Below, one piece after another: positions 1 to 7,894 of a DNA stretch of 21,703 bases. Position 1 is the first letter of the stretch, and each line of letters begins with the position of its first letter. Source of the DNA: Acidobacteriota bacterium. Its GTDB lineage: Bacteria > Acidobacteriota > Terriglobia > Terriglobales > Acidobacteriaceae. The stretch spans positions 1 through 21,703 of the forward strand of contig JAJXYW010000247.1 in assembly GCA_021780415.1 (NCBI GenBank), written 5' to 3'. Both the position numbers and the translations under genes were made by a program. The notes below the pieces were generated by a model. The model was not told where the DNA came from, searched no databases, and worked only from the letters and a program-made list of their open reading frames with translations.

Positions 1-1817
1 TGCCTCCGCCTGGCGGGGCTACTGCGACCATGAAGACGCTCACCGACCGGAAACTGGCCGAGCAGTCGAAATGCCTCCGCCTGGCGGGGCTACTGCGACC
101 TGCTTATCAGCCGACCATCGGTTGGTCCGGCGAGAAGTCGAAATGCCTCCGCCTGGCGGGGCTACTGCGACCCATTCTTCGGGATCAGACCGCCGGAGTT
201 GAGTTTAGTCGAAATGCCTCCGCCTGGCGGGGCTACTGCGACTGGCTTTGCTCCTGTGGTCTACTATCCGTCGCCAGCGTCGAAATGCCTCCGCCTGGCG
301 GGGCTACTGCGACTCAGCATCTCTGGGCTCCTCACGAGCCAAACCCAAGAAGTCGAAATGCCTCCGCCTGGCGGGGCTACTGCGACAGGGATCTTTGGTC
401 ATACACCCTCACCCACCACGTGTCGAAATGCCTCCGCCTGGCGGGGCTACTGCGACTGAGATTACGCCCGAGGGACTCGCGGAGTTTGCCACGTCGAAAT
501 GCCTCCGCCTGGCGGGGCTACTGCGACATCGAGACTCGCATGGGCGCGGATTCGGGGAGAGTTGTCGAAATGCCTCCGCCTGGCGGGGCTACTGCGACTT
601 GTCGTCCGTCAATATGGGGATGTGGAGAGTGAGGTCGAAATGCCTCCGCCTGGCGGGGCTACTGCGACTCGAAGCTCTTCCTCGGCAGACCGATCAGGTC
701 TCTTGGTCGAAATGCCTCCGCCTGGCGGGGCTACTGCGACACTACCTGCGAAATCACCCCAGACGGCCTCGCGAAGGGTCGAAATGCCTCCGCCTGGCGG
801 GGCTACTGCGACTTTGTTGTGTACTTCGGCGAACGGGCATTCAAGTCTGTGTCGAAATGCCTCCGCCTGGCGGGGCTACTGCGACTTCATCAACTTCTTC
901 ATCGAGGTACTGGCGGGGCTGGGGAGTCGAAATGCCTCCGCCTGGCGGGGCTACTGCGACTTTTTGATCGTCAGACACAAGGGGCTGGGCGCTCGTGTCG
1001 AAATGCCTCCGCCTGGCGGGGCTACTGCGACGATTGGCTTACCGGATGGTCTGGGGTGGTGGCGGTGTCGAAATGCCTCCGCCTGGCGGGGCTACTGCGA
1101 CTTCTGTGACCTGGAGGTCGGTGACTCCTCGGGCATCGTGTCGAAATGCCTCCGCCTGGCGGGGCTACTGCGACCCAATCCTCCTCTTGTTTCGGCCTCC
1201 CGCTGAGTTTGTCGAAATGCCTCCGCCTGGCGGGGCTACTGCGACGAAAAAAAACTGTGGCTGGCACCGTCCAGGCGATCTTGTCGAAATGCCTCCGCCT
1301 GGCGGGGCTACTGCGACGTACCACAGTACCAACTGCAGCAGCCGGCCCAAGGGGTCGAAATGCCTCCGCCTGGCGGGGCTACTGCGACACCTGAGGCCGG
1401 CCCGCCCACAGTCCGAATCGACCCGAGTCGAAATGCCTCCGCCTGGCGGGGCTACTGCGACACACCTATCGGTGTTCTCACCTCACGCTTTCGGCTCGTC
1501 GAAATGCCTCCGCCTGGCGGGGCTACTGCGACCCGCGTCAGTCGGCGCCTCAGTATCGAGCGCCGATGTCGAAATGCCTCCGCCTGGCGGGGCTACTTCG
1601 ACTTTGGGGTGGCTCCGGATACGGATACGGCGGTTATGGGTCGAAATGCCTCCGCCTGGCGGGGCTACTTCGACCGGATTTGCGTTTCATCGATGGTCTG
1701 GAGGGTCTGGGTCGAAATGCCTCCGCCTGGCGGGGCTACTTCGACATAATCGTTGTCATGCTGTGGCGTTGGCACGAAATTAGTCGAAATGCCTCCGCCT
1801 GGCGGGGCTACTTCGAC
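1..1817 (-). CRISPR. CRISPR array, 25 complete repeats plus one cut by the window edge, 25 spacers
   Basis: A 35-nt repeat recurs every 70-75 bp with unrelated 35-40 nt spacers between copies. Complete copies start at 65, 137, 208, 279, 352, 422, 493, 564, 634, 706, 778, 851, 926, 997, 1067, 1140, 1211, 1283, 1354, 1427, 1498, 1568, 1640, 1711 and 1783; a 28-nt remnant occupies 1-28, so the array continues to the left. On the plus strand the repeat begins GTCGAAATGCC and ends in GCGAC, with a central CCGCC-T-GGCGG hairpin. Read on the minus strand, the hairpin is followed by ATTTCGAC. This resembles the 8-nt 5' crRNA tag left by Cas6 in type III systems (ATTGAAAC, ATTGCGAC). I therefore infer minus-strand transcription from the cas2 side. 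The four repeats nearest cas2 differ from all others by one base. Array identity is certain; direction is an inference. Confidence 0.98.
1568..1817 (-). repeat. block of four variant CRISPR repeats at the cas2-proximal end
   Basis: The repeats starting at 1568, 1640, 1711 and 1783 end in CTACTTCGAC on the plus strand. The 21 complete copies to their left, and the partial copy, end in CTACTGCGAC. Apart from this one base all copies look identical. The change makes the repeat ends a perfect 6-bp inverted repeat (GTCGAA/TTCGAC). A contiguous block sharing one substitution is what copying of a mutated leader-proximal repeat during spacer acquisition would leave. Confidence 0.95.
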
Positions 1818-1916
1818 TGTACCTCGGCAACTCCTTGCGGGTCAAGGCCCCCAGAAGGGTTTCGGACGGGTGAGCGCGAGATCGCATCACATGGTGTGGA
1901 AAACTCTGTGCGAACT

Positions 1917-1928
1917 CCACTTAAGTGG
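1917..1928. repeat. 12-bp perfect palindrome in the leader (CCACTTAAGTGG)
   Basis: CCACTTAAGTGG equals its own reverse complement. It sits just upstream of the candidate -35 box on the minus strand, with its centre 53 bp from the centre of the second palindrome. Such a site could bind a dimeric regulator or an architectural protein, but no function is shown. Confidence 0.7.
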
Positions 1929-1969
1929 CTCCTTGTCGCCTCATTCGACTGGGGTTACTTGCGTCGGAC

Positions 1970-1981
1970 GGGTGATCACCC
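1970..1981. repeat. 12-bp perfect palindrome in the leader (GGGTGATCACCC)
   Basis: GGGTGATCACCC equals its own reverse complement. It overlaps the right copy of the 12-bp direct repeat TCGGACGGGTGA (1964-1975), whose other copy is at 1862-1873. Together with the palindrome at 1917-1928 it gives the leader a symmetrical set of sites on both sides of the candidate promoter. Confidence 0.7.
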
Positions 1982-2004
1982 TCCATTGCTCCACGGACGC
2001 CCCT

Positions 2005-2286
2005 TCAAATCACGATCGCTTCGGGCAGCACCTTGGGCCGAAGGAGGCGTCCGATCCCGAAGGACTCCTCGAAGCAGCTCTTGCAGAGGCGATAGAAAAG
2101 AACCCCGCCATTCTCAGGATCTTTCAGCTCCTTCTTGAGCCGGATGAGGAGCGCCTTGAGGTCCGTTTCGCTGAGGTCGCACTCGAAAACCGATTCTTGT
2201 ACCCTTGTGCCGTAACACTCCAGCACCTTCGCAATGCGCGTGCGAACCTTATCCGGCTCGATGTCGTAGGCCACTACGTACTTCAT
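2005..2286 (-). CDS. cas2: CRISPR-associated endonuclease Cas2
   Basis: This 93-residue protein has the length and pattern of Cas2, the dimeric ferredoxin-fold partner that bridges two Cas1 dimers during spacer integration. The first strand reads MKYVVAYDI, placing the conserved Asp at residue 8, and RVQESVFEC near residues 28-36 matches the second conserved strand region. The ATG start has GGGG three bases upstream. It is the last gene of the minus-strand operon, 65 bp after the Cas6-RT-Cas1 gene and next to the leader, as expected for an adaptation module. Family assignment is firm. Whether its own nuclease activity matters is unknown, since Cas2 catalysis is dispensable for adaptation in studied systems. 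Confidence 0.97.
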   Translation of the reverse strand: MKYVVAYDIEPDKVRTRIAKVLECYGTRVQESVFECDLSETDLKALLIRLKKELKDPENGGVLFYRLCKSCFEESFGIGRLLRPKVLPEAIVI

Positions 2287-2351
2287 GAGCCCCTGAAGCC
2301 AGTATGCCCAATTTTCAAAGAACTATCCAGCAACCCCTCGGCTGTCGCCAA

Positions 2352-5276
2352 TCAGGGGTGCCGCCGCAATGGCAGGTAGGAGGAAATCCTCCCTTCCACC
2401 AAAGCCTTGACCTGAAAGGCCTGCCTCGCCATGAAGGCGCGATAGGTCACCTGCCCCGCCTCGCCAGGGGACGAGAACGCCCGGCCTAGCCTGTCATTCA
2501 GTTTTTCGATAAATTTCCTTCGAAAGGCCGCGCCCATAAGAATGCCCTTTCTCGGGGGAATGGCCGGCGTGAAATCCTCGGGGGTCACCTCCCGGCGCCT
2601 GACGAGAGAAAGGACCAATGCCTCGACGATATGGCGGAACTCCTCTTGAAGATCACAGGCCAGAGCGGCGTAGGCCCCGTGCTCCTGGTGAAAGATGCCG
2701 GCCCGGGGATTGAGCCCCTCGATCGTGAGCGCGGTGGCGAGGTCGTGGTAGAGCGTTGCGTAGCCAAAGGAGAGCATGGCGTTCACGGGGTCGGGCGGAG
2801 GATAGCGCTTTCGGGCTTGAAACTTCCAGAGCGGAGAGAAGGCCCTCTTGTAGGCGTCAAAGAAGAGCGCGGCGCCCTGCCCCTCATGGCCTCGGACTGC
2901 ATTGATGGAGGTAGCCGATCCGCAGGCACTCTCCTGCTGCCGTATGGCATCGGCCGCCTCCTGCCCCTGCGGAAGCTTCAGGCGCACGCAGAGGTCCGCG
3001 GCATTGTGGAGCTTAGCACTCACGACTTGCCGGCAAAAAGCCAGCCGCCTCTGGAGATCTGAGACGAATGAGGCCTGGGCAAGCCACAGGGGCCATTGGG
3101 CTTGCGCTGGCTCAAAAGCGGCGGCCAGCTCGCCGTTAGCGTGAACGAGATAGATAGGAATGCCCTGGCGGGCGATGTGGACGAGCGTAGGGGTGGAAGC
3201 GTAGACGCCGGTTGCTATGACGATGTGTGCGATCTCTCGCAAGGGGAGGGAGCTTTCGCCGGTCTCTTCGGTTCCCTCCCATTTCAACTGCCCGTCCCGC
3301 GCCTGCAGTTTGGTGCCCGGCGTGGAGAAGTAGAGGCGGTGGTTTCCGTCAGCCAAGACGCCCGGGAGTTGAGCTGCCGCATCGGGCGCCAGCCTCTCCT
3401 CTTCCAAGATTTGTTGTCTGTTGCTCTCTTCAAGTTCCAGGGATTCCCGGGCAGGTGGCACCTCTTCGCTGGGCCCTGCCGAGCCGACCCCGCCGGCTGG
3501 CCAAACGGTTCCGAACAGCGTGCCCAGCCATGGCTGGCCCTCGCAGGCGCCAGCATTCGGAATGAGAGGGCCCTCTTCCCGGGCCCTCTCCAAGACCTGG
3601 GAGCGCTTGAACAGGTAGCCCAGGTAAGAAAAGCCCTGCTCAAAGTCGATGATCTGGGTCTTTTCTTCGTTGAGGGACAGGGAAAGCGCTTTGAGGGCCT
3701 CTGCGGTTTCCGCCTTGGCGCGCAGGGCCTCTTCTTCGGACCGGCACGCAATGACGAAATCGTCCGCGTACCGAATGACCTTGAACCCCCTGCCCAGCAA
3801 GGCTTCGTCCATCTCGTCGAGAACGAGATTGGCCAATAGGGGGGAGACGACGGCACCTTGTGGCAGGCCCTTCTCCCGGTGGAGTGTACGGCCCTCGAAC
3901 TGAACCGGAGCCGTCACCCACTCACGAATGTCATCCAGGAGCGGCTCGAAGGGAAACAGTGCCGCGAGCTTATCCAGCAGGTAGGGCCATGGCACGGTGT
4001 CGAAGAAGGTCTCGATGTCGGCCTTGAGGGCATACTTGTAGCCCAGGGCATTGGCCGTCTCGATGGCTTCGGCAGCGTTCTTTCGTGACCGGCCCTTGCG
4101 GTAGGCGAAGGAGCCGTCCTCCAGCAGGGTTTCCAGAATAGGGCTGAGGACATCACAGGCCGCCCGCTGGGCGATGCGGTCACGGAAGGTTGAAACGCAC
4201 ACCGGCCGCCAACCACCGGCCGGCTTGGGGAGAAGGATTCCCTTGTACGGCGAGGGGGAGTAGTCGCCGCTCCGCATCGAAGAGCGGATCTCGGGGAGGA
4301 GTGTATCAAGGCCCGCGGCGGCCTGCTCCACGCTCATACCATCCATTCCCGGCGCCGCACCCGGTTTGGAGGCTCTCCTGGCGGCCTCGCGGAGGGTTGC
4401 CTGGCCCGTGACCCTTTCGGTCAGCGTTCGGGCTGGGCGCAAGGCTTCGATCTCTTCGGCCTGCGGAGGCCAGATGACATAGCGGCCCAGGCCATAATGG
4501 ACGTAGTTTCCCACATGCAGCGTCTGCCCAAGGAAGAGCCACGGCAGGTAGGTGGCGGAAAGGTCCCGGAAAGTGACGCGTCCGATAACCCCCCTGCTGA
4601 CGATGCCCTTCTTGCCTTCGGGACCGTCCAGCACGAAAAGCGCTGAATGTTCCAGCGTAGGGTCTGGTGGGGTCGCCGAGCTGGGAGGGGCCGACGGCAT
4701 AGAAATACTCTTCGGAGCACCCATTGAGAAATGGCTACACCGATTGAGCACGTGCCTCAAAAAATCTTTGGGGGGGAAATAATTGCGGTCCCAGAAAGGG
4801 GGCCCCGCCGGGGCCGATTCGGGGCGGTCCAGGTTCAGGGGGGAGATGAAGAGGAGTGTGGCGGGCGTTTCCCATGTGCCCTCCAGATGGCCGCCTTCGA
4901 GGAGAGGAGCAAGGGGCAGGGCCAGCGGCTCCTCTACAAGCGTGAAGTTCCCCCAAAGGAGGGGCCGGGGCCCGCTCCTCCGCCACACGGCGCTTCCGAT
5001 GCGCCGCAAGCCTTGGGCCAGGATGGGCGCAAAGCGCCGGTCCTCGCCGACGAAGGATACGAGGATGTGATACCGCTCACTCTCGCGGTAGTGGACGCGA
5101 CCGGACTCGCACGCGAACGGAATGACCCCGTCGGGAAAGGGTGAGCCCTCACGACCACCCAGGGCATTCCAAACAAGCCCCATCAGCACACTGCCGTGGA
5201 AGAAGCGGAAACGGACAGCTTCCGTCAATTCCAACACGAACCGGTAGCGTTCGATGCGCGGGAAGGCTAAGTTCAA
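2352..5276 (-). CDS. cas6-RT-cas1: Cas6-reverse transcriptase-Cas1 fusion protein
   Basis: This 974-residue protein joins three CRISPR activities. Residues 1-275 look like Cas6, the crRNA-processing RAMP endonuclease, ending in the glycine-rich GNYVHYGLGRYV. Residues about 285-560 are a group II intron-type reverse transcriptase: GMDGMS near 310, the first catalytic Asp at 420 (KADIETFFD), GLPQGAVVSPLLANL near 470, and YADD at 503-506. Residues about 645-960 are Cas1, with YPPPDPVNAMLSFGY at 825-839 and likely metal ligands E798, H863 and E878. An Ala/Glu/Gly-rich linker (about 560-640) separates RT and Cas1. The start is TTG at 5276, six bases after GAGGG. In Marinomonas mediterranea a protein of this architecture acquires spacers directly from RNA (known biology). 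All expected catalytic residues are present, so I infer the same ability here. Confidence 0.97.
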   Translation of the reverse strand: MNLAFPRIERYRFVLELTEAVRFRFFHGSVLMGLVWNALGGREGSPFPDGVIPFACESGRVHYRESERYHILVSFVGEDRRFAPILAQGLRRIGSAVWRRSGPRPLLWGNFTLVEEPLALPLAPLLEGGHLEGTWETPATLLFISPLNLDRPESAPAGPPFWDRNYFPPKDFLRHVLNRCSHFSMGAPKSISMPSAPPSSATPPDPTLEHSALFVLDGPEGKKGIVSRGVIGRVTFRDLSATYLPWLFLGQTLHVGNYVHYGLGRYVIWPPQAEEIEALRPARTLTERVTGQATLREAARRASKPGAAPGMDGMSVEQAAAGLDTLLPEIRSSMRSGDYSPSPYKGILLPKPAGGWRPVCVSTFRDRIAQRAACDVLSPILETLLEDGSFAYRKGRSRKNAAEAIETANALGYKYALKADIETFFDTVPWPYLLDKLAALFPFEPLLDDIREWVTAPVQFEGRTLHREKGLPQGAVVSPLLANLVLDEMDEALLGRGFKVIRYADDFVIACRSEEEALRAKAETAEALKALSLSLNEEKTQIIDFEQGFSYLGYLFKRSQVLERAREEGPLIPNAGACEGQPWLGTLFGTVWPAGGVGSAGPSEEVPPARESLELEESNRQQILEEERLAPDAAAQLPGVLADGNHRLYFSTPGTKLQARDGQLKWEGTEETGESSLPLREIAHIVIATGVYASTPTLVHIARQGIPIYLVHANGELAAAFEPAQAQWPLWLAQASFVSDLQRRLAFCRQVVSAKLHNAADLCVRLKLPQGQEAADAIRQQESACGSATSINAVRGHEGQGAALFFDAYKRAFSPLWKFQARKRYPPPDPVNAMLSFGYATLYHDLATALTIEGLNPRAGIFHQEHGAYAALACDLQEEFRHIVEALVLSLVRRREVTPEDFTPAIPPRKGILMGAAFRRKFIEKLNDRLGRAFSSPGEAGQVTYRAFMARQAFQVKALVEGRISSYLPLRRHP

Positions 5277-5329
5277 GAGATACCCTCAACGTGCGTCAGG
5301 CGACCGTTCCCTCTTCTCTGGGGTGTGCG

Positions 5330-6400
5330 TCACTTCCACAGCTTCTTCAAATGGTCCAAGACAAGACGGCGTTGCCCCGCGTTTTCGGCGGTTGTCTCCA
5401 CTCGCAGAGAGAGGACGGCGTCGTCGCCCTTGAGGACGGCGTAGAGGTCCGAAGGGTTGTCGGCAGCCGGGCGGATTCCAGCTTGAATGCCTGCGGTTCG
5501 GTCATAACGGATGCGCACCACAAACTGGCTTCTGGCTAGGCGGTCGACCGCCTCCCTCCATCCGGAGGGCCGGTGGTGCCCCGCACCTTCGAGCTGAATC
5601 TTGCCCGCCGGCTCATCGCCGCAGGTCGTGGGCCATTGGGAGGCTGGACTTTGAAGGAGCTGGGCCGCCAATTCGCCCAGCACGTTGAGGGCGACGAGCT
5701 CCCGCCCCTCCTCTTCGGCGGCCTCCAGAAGAAGATCCAACCGTCCGTCGGCCTTGATCAAACCGCTAACTGTCTCTCTGGGGACGCAACCCTCCTCCGA
5801 CATCCTTTGAAGGAGCGTACCTCCCGCCCCCTGGCGGAGCCATTCGGGCTCAAGCGCCACCGGCAGTGGTTCCAGTTTAATGAGCTGTTCGAACTGCTCG
5901 TAGATGTAGTAGACGGGGGCACCCAGGAGCGCCCCGACGAGGTTGGCGATGGCGATCTCCGCCTTGAATCCTCCGGTGGCCGCAATGGCTACCTCGCCCG
6001 AGCGTCTCCCCTCACGGATGGCCTCTGCCAGGAGGCGGACCATTCGTCCGAGACCCCTGTTGAAGGTCGCCGCGTCGGCGTAGGTCAGCTCGGCTATCTG
6101 CCTGGATTCGGCTTGAACGCCTTTGCTGGTCGCATATTCGACCAACCTCGCCGCACAGAAGGCGCCGTCGGGGGTCTGGCTGTGCACGGTGATGACACGC
6201 TCGCGTTGTGGCTCGGCGAACAGGCCAAGCTTGTGCCATGTGTGGATTTCCGCGCTTGCTCGGATGGGGTCCGCCGTGGGGAGCCATTGGCGAATCGAAT
6301 CCGCTTCCGGCAGGGGCTGTCCCATGCGCCAGCCGCCCCAAGGCCTTCCGTCACGGTTGGTGAGCAGCGAGGTTCCCACCGTTGTGATAACTGTTCTCAT
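5330..6400 (-). CDS. CARF-domain protein with unassigned C-terminal domain (APE2256-like)
   Basis: The 356-residue protein starts MRTVITTVGTSLLTN, the first strand and nucleotide-binding loop of CARF domains of the APE2256/Csm6 type. A second hallmark is ATGGFKAEIAIANLVGALLG at 141-160. CARF domains bind cyclic oligoadenylate made by Cas10. Residues 185-255 are mainly helical, and 280-356 form a separate, partly strand-rich domain (SQFVVRIRYD; LYAVLKG; VLSLRVETT) that I cannot place. No clear HEPN ribonuclease motif is seen; R345-x4-H350 near the C terminus is the only Arg-x-His spacing and may be chance. The ATG at 6400 has GGAGGG five bases upstream; a longer reading from 6637 runs through the membrane-protein gene and is rejected. 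It lies 14 bp after that gene. It may be an effector, a ring nuclease or a regulator. Confidence 0.85.
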   Translation of the reverse strand: MRTVITTVGTSLLTNRDGRPWGGWRMGQPLPEADSIRQWLPTADPIRASAEIHTWHKLGLFAEPQRERVITVHSQTPDGAFCAARLVEYATSKGVQAESRQIAELTYADAATFNRGLGRMVRLLAEAIREGRRSGEVAIAATGGFKAEIAIANLVGALLGAPVYYIYEQFEQLIKLEPLPVALEPEWLRQGAGGTLLQRMSEEGCVPRETVSGLIKADGRLDLLLEAAEEEGRELVALNVLGELAAQLLQSPASQWPTTCGDEPAGKIQLEGAGHHRPSGWREAVDRLARSQFVVRIRYDRTAGIQAGIRPAADNPSDLYAVLKGDDAVLSLRVETTAENAGQRRLVLDHLKKLWK

Positions 6401-6414
6401 AGGAGCCCTCCAGT

Positions 6415-7878
6415 TCAGATCGGTTCGGTGGCAGCTGTATCTTCGAAAAACCATTGCAGAAGGGCGCCAAGAAGGCAAGAGGACGCGGCCATAGCGAACA
6501 GGCCCGATATGAGGCGAACCGCCATCTCTCTGCCCGCGGAACTCTTCAGGCCCACCCACAACTCTCCCCATGCTGGGATCTTTGGAATGAGGAGATTCCA
6601 AAGGCCGTTCGTTGGCCCCGGGGAGGCGGAGGGCCAATCATGAATGGCGCTCTCTTGTGCATTGCCGCTCAGGTGGACGAGAAAGACGTAGAGCGCGGTA
6701 AGGAATGCGCCCCATCCGAGGAATCTAGTCAGCAGGCCCCACGCCCTGCCTCCCCCGTGACGACGGTCGTTCATGACCCCCCTGTTCTGCTTGTAAATGT
6801 CCATATAGTTGAGAACAAAGAGAAGCACGATGGCGGCCACCCCGGCAACGAAGGCCACTAACCAGGAGGTGGCAAAGAAGAGGACCTGCGCCAAGTCCAC
6901 CTCCATCAGCCCCAAAAAACCGATGGAAACGAGGCCGGCGATGCGAGGGTAAAGCGTGAGGAACTCACCCGCGCGGAAGGGGGGAGCGTATAAGGTAGAG
7001 CCTCCGTCCTTTCCGCCCCGTGCCTCTGCTGCGCCATTTCCGCTACCGCCCCCCTCTTTATCACCAAACGTGCGCCGGCCGGCCCGCAGTGCCTCGCGGA
7101 AGGCGGGGAGAAGCTGGAAACAGTAGCGTGAAAGAAGAAATCGGTGGATCTGCCAAAGCAAGTGGGGGTAGCGCTCGATCCACCCGGCGAACCTGGCCCC
7201 GCCCTCTTGCATCTTCTTTGGGAAGCAAGTCCAGAGGAGCCAACTATGGGAGAGGCCGCAGGCGCGGGCCCAGCGGGCGAGCCCCGATTCTTGGCCCGTG
7301 AAAGGACGAAAAATGGCCAGGACCAGCTCCAGCTCGGTGATGGTTAGGTTTTCCGGATGCTTGAGCCAGGGGTAAGCCTTGCGCCAGTCAGGCCTTTCAT
7401 CCCAATGGCTGAGCCGCTTGAAAGCATTGCGCCACTTAGGCTCTTTATCCCAATGCATTGGGCGAAGGGTGCGGGAATCGTAGAGCCCGGCATCCCGTGA
7501 GCAATACTCTTGGAGGAAAAAGCGCTGGGTCGTCCCTGCGGGGCTGATGAGGTGTTCGACCCAGGCCGAAGTGAAAAAGTAGATATTGTTCCAGCCCTCA
7601 TCAGGTTTCTCTGTGGTGGCCGCGGCCATTCGCGCGACCAATCGGCAGAAGGCCAACCCCTCTGTAGAATCGAGGGAGAATTTTCCTTCATGGAATTCGT
7701 CGAACCAGTTGCCCTTACCTTGTGATACTTTACCTCCCCCAACAATTGAACGGAAGTCGATTGCACTTTCGTTTGGTGCCGACAAGCCCATATTATCGGG
7801 AAGCCCATTAAGGAAAACCGAAAGTGTTGCATGCGGGTCGGTTCCCGGAGCCGAAATATCCTTAAGCGCAAGTTCCAT
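6415..7878 (-). CDS. multi-pass membrane protein linked to CARF genes, candidate type III effector
   Basis: I do not recognise this 487-residue protein. Residues 1-300 are soluble-looking and rich in Trp and aromatic residues. They contain a tandem duplication: HWDKEPKWRNAFKRL (142-156) followed by HWDERPDWRKAYPWL (158-172). A Gly-rich linker (273-294) follows. Three or four hydrophobic segments come next: about 311-328, 332-357 (AFVAGVAAIVLLFVLNY), 385-404 and 452-478. No CARF, SAVED, HEPN or nuclease motif is visible. The ATG at 7878 has AGGGG eight bases upstream; an earlier ATG at 7914 has no ribosome binding site and overlaps the previous gene. It lies between two CARF genes, 16 and 14 bp away, in the Cmr operon. 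I infer a membrane effector or sensor partner controlled by cyclic oligoadenylate. Confidence 0.75.
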   Translation of the reverse strand: MELALKDISAPGTDPHATLSVFLNGLPDNMGLSAPNESAIDFRSIVGGGKVSQGKGNWFDEFHEGKFSLDSTEGLAFCRLVARMAAATTEKPDEGWNNIYFFTSAWVEHLISPAGTTQRFFLQEYCSRDAGLYDSRTLRPMHWDKEPKWRNAFKRLSHWDERPDWRKAYPWLKHPENLTITELELVLAIFRPFTGQESGLARWARACGLSHSWLLWTCFPKKMQEGGARFAGWIERYPHLLWQIHRFLLSRYCFQLLPAFREALRAGRRTFGDKEGGGSGNGAAEARGGKDGGSTLYAPPFRAGEFLTLYPRIAGLVSIGFLGLMEVDLAQVLFFATSWLVAFVAGVAAIVLLFVLNYMDIYKQNRGVMNDRRHGGGRAWGLLTRFLGWGAFLTALYVFLVHLSGNAQESAIHDWPSASPGPTNGLWNLLIPKIPAWGELWVGLKSSAGREMAVRLISGLFAMAASSCLLGALLQWFFEDTAATEPI

Positions 7879-7894
7879 AGAGGGCACCCCTACG

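Larger units (their letters stand above)
1818..2004 (-). promoter_or_regulatory. candidate CRISPR leader between cas2 and the array
   Basis: This 187-bp stretch separates the end of cas2 from the variant end of the array and holds no credible gene. On the minus strand I see a weak promoter: TTCGCA (1909-1914), a 17-nt spacer and TGTGAT (1886-1891), each matching consensus at 4 of 6 positions. Its start point would lie about 60 nt before the first repeat. The region also holds two 12-bp perfect palindromes and a 12-bp direct repeat, listed separately. No intrinsic terminator with a T-run is visible after cas2, so cas-operon transcripts may also read into the array. The leader assignment depends on the inferred minus-strand direction of the array. 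Confidence 0.6.

Noticed and set aside
1047..1699. Shared 10-mer GATGGTCTGG in the spacers at 1032-1066 and 1675-1710
   Set aside because: Too short, with no similarity around it; likely chance, unlike the pair at 457 and 741.
30..1783. Long reading frames across the CRISPR array, up to 262 codons
   Set aside because: They translate the repeat again and again (RNASAWRGYCD, VEMPPPGGATAT and SKCLRLAGLLR in the three frames) and arise because the repeat lacks plus-strand stops.
1895..1903. DnaA-box-like TTTTCCACA on the minus strand in the leader
   Set aside because: A single relaxed match without neighbours or an AT-rich unwinding region; not evidence of an origin.
3284..3856. 190-codon minus-strand frame inside the RT-Cas1 region
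   Set aside because: Out of frame with the complete Cas6-RT-Cas1 gene and of shadow-like composition.
6401..6637. 79-residue N-terminal extension of the second CARF protein
   Set aside because: It runs through the membrane-protein gene, and MRTVITTVGTS at 6400 has a proper ribosome binding site and begins the CARF fold.
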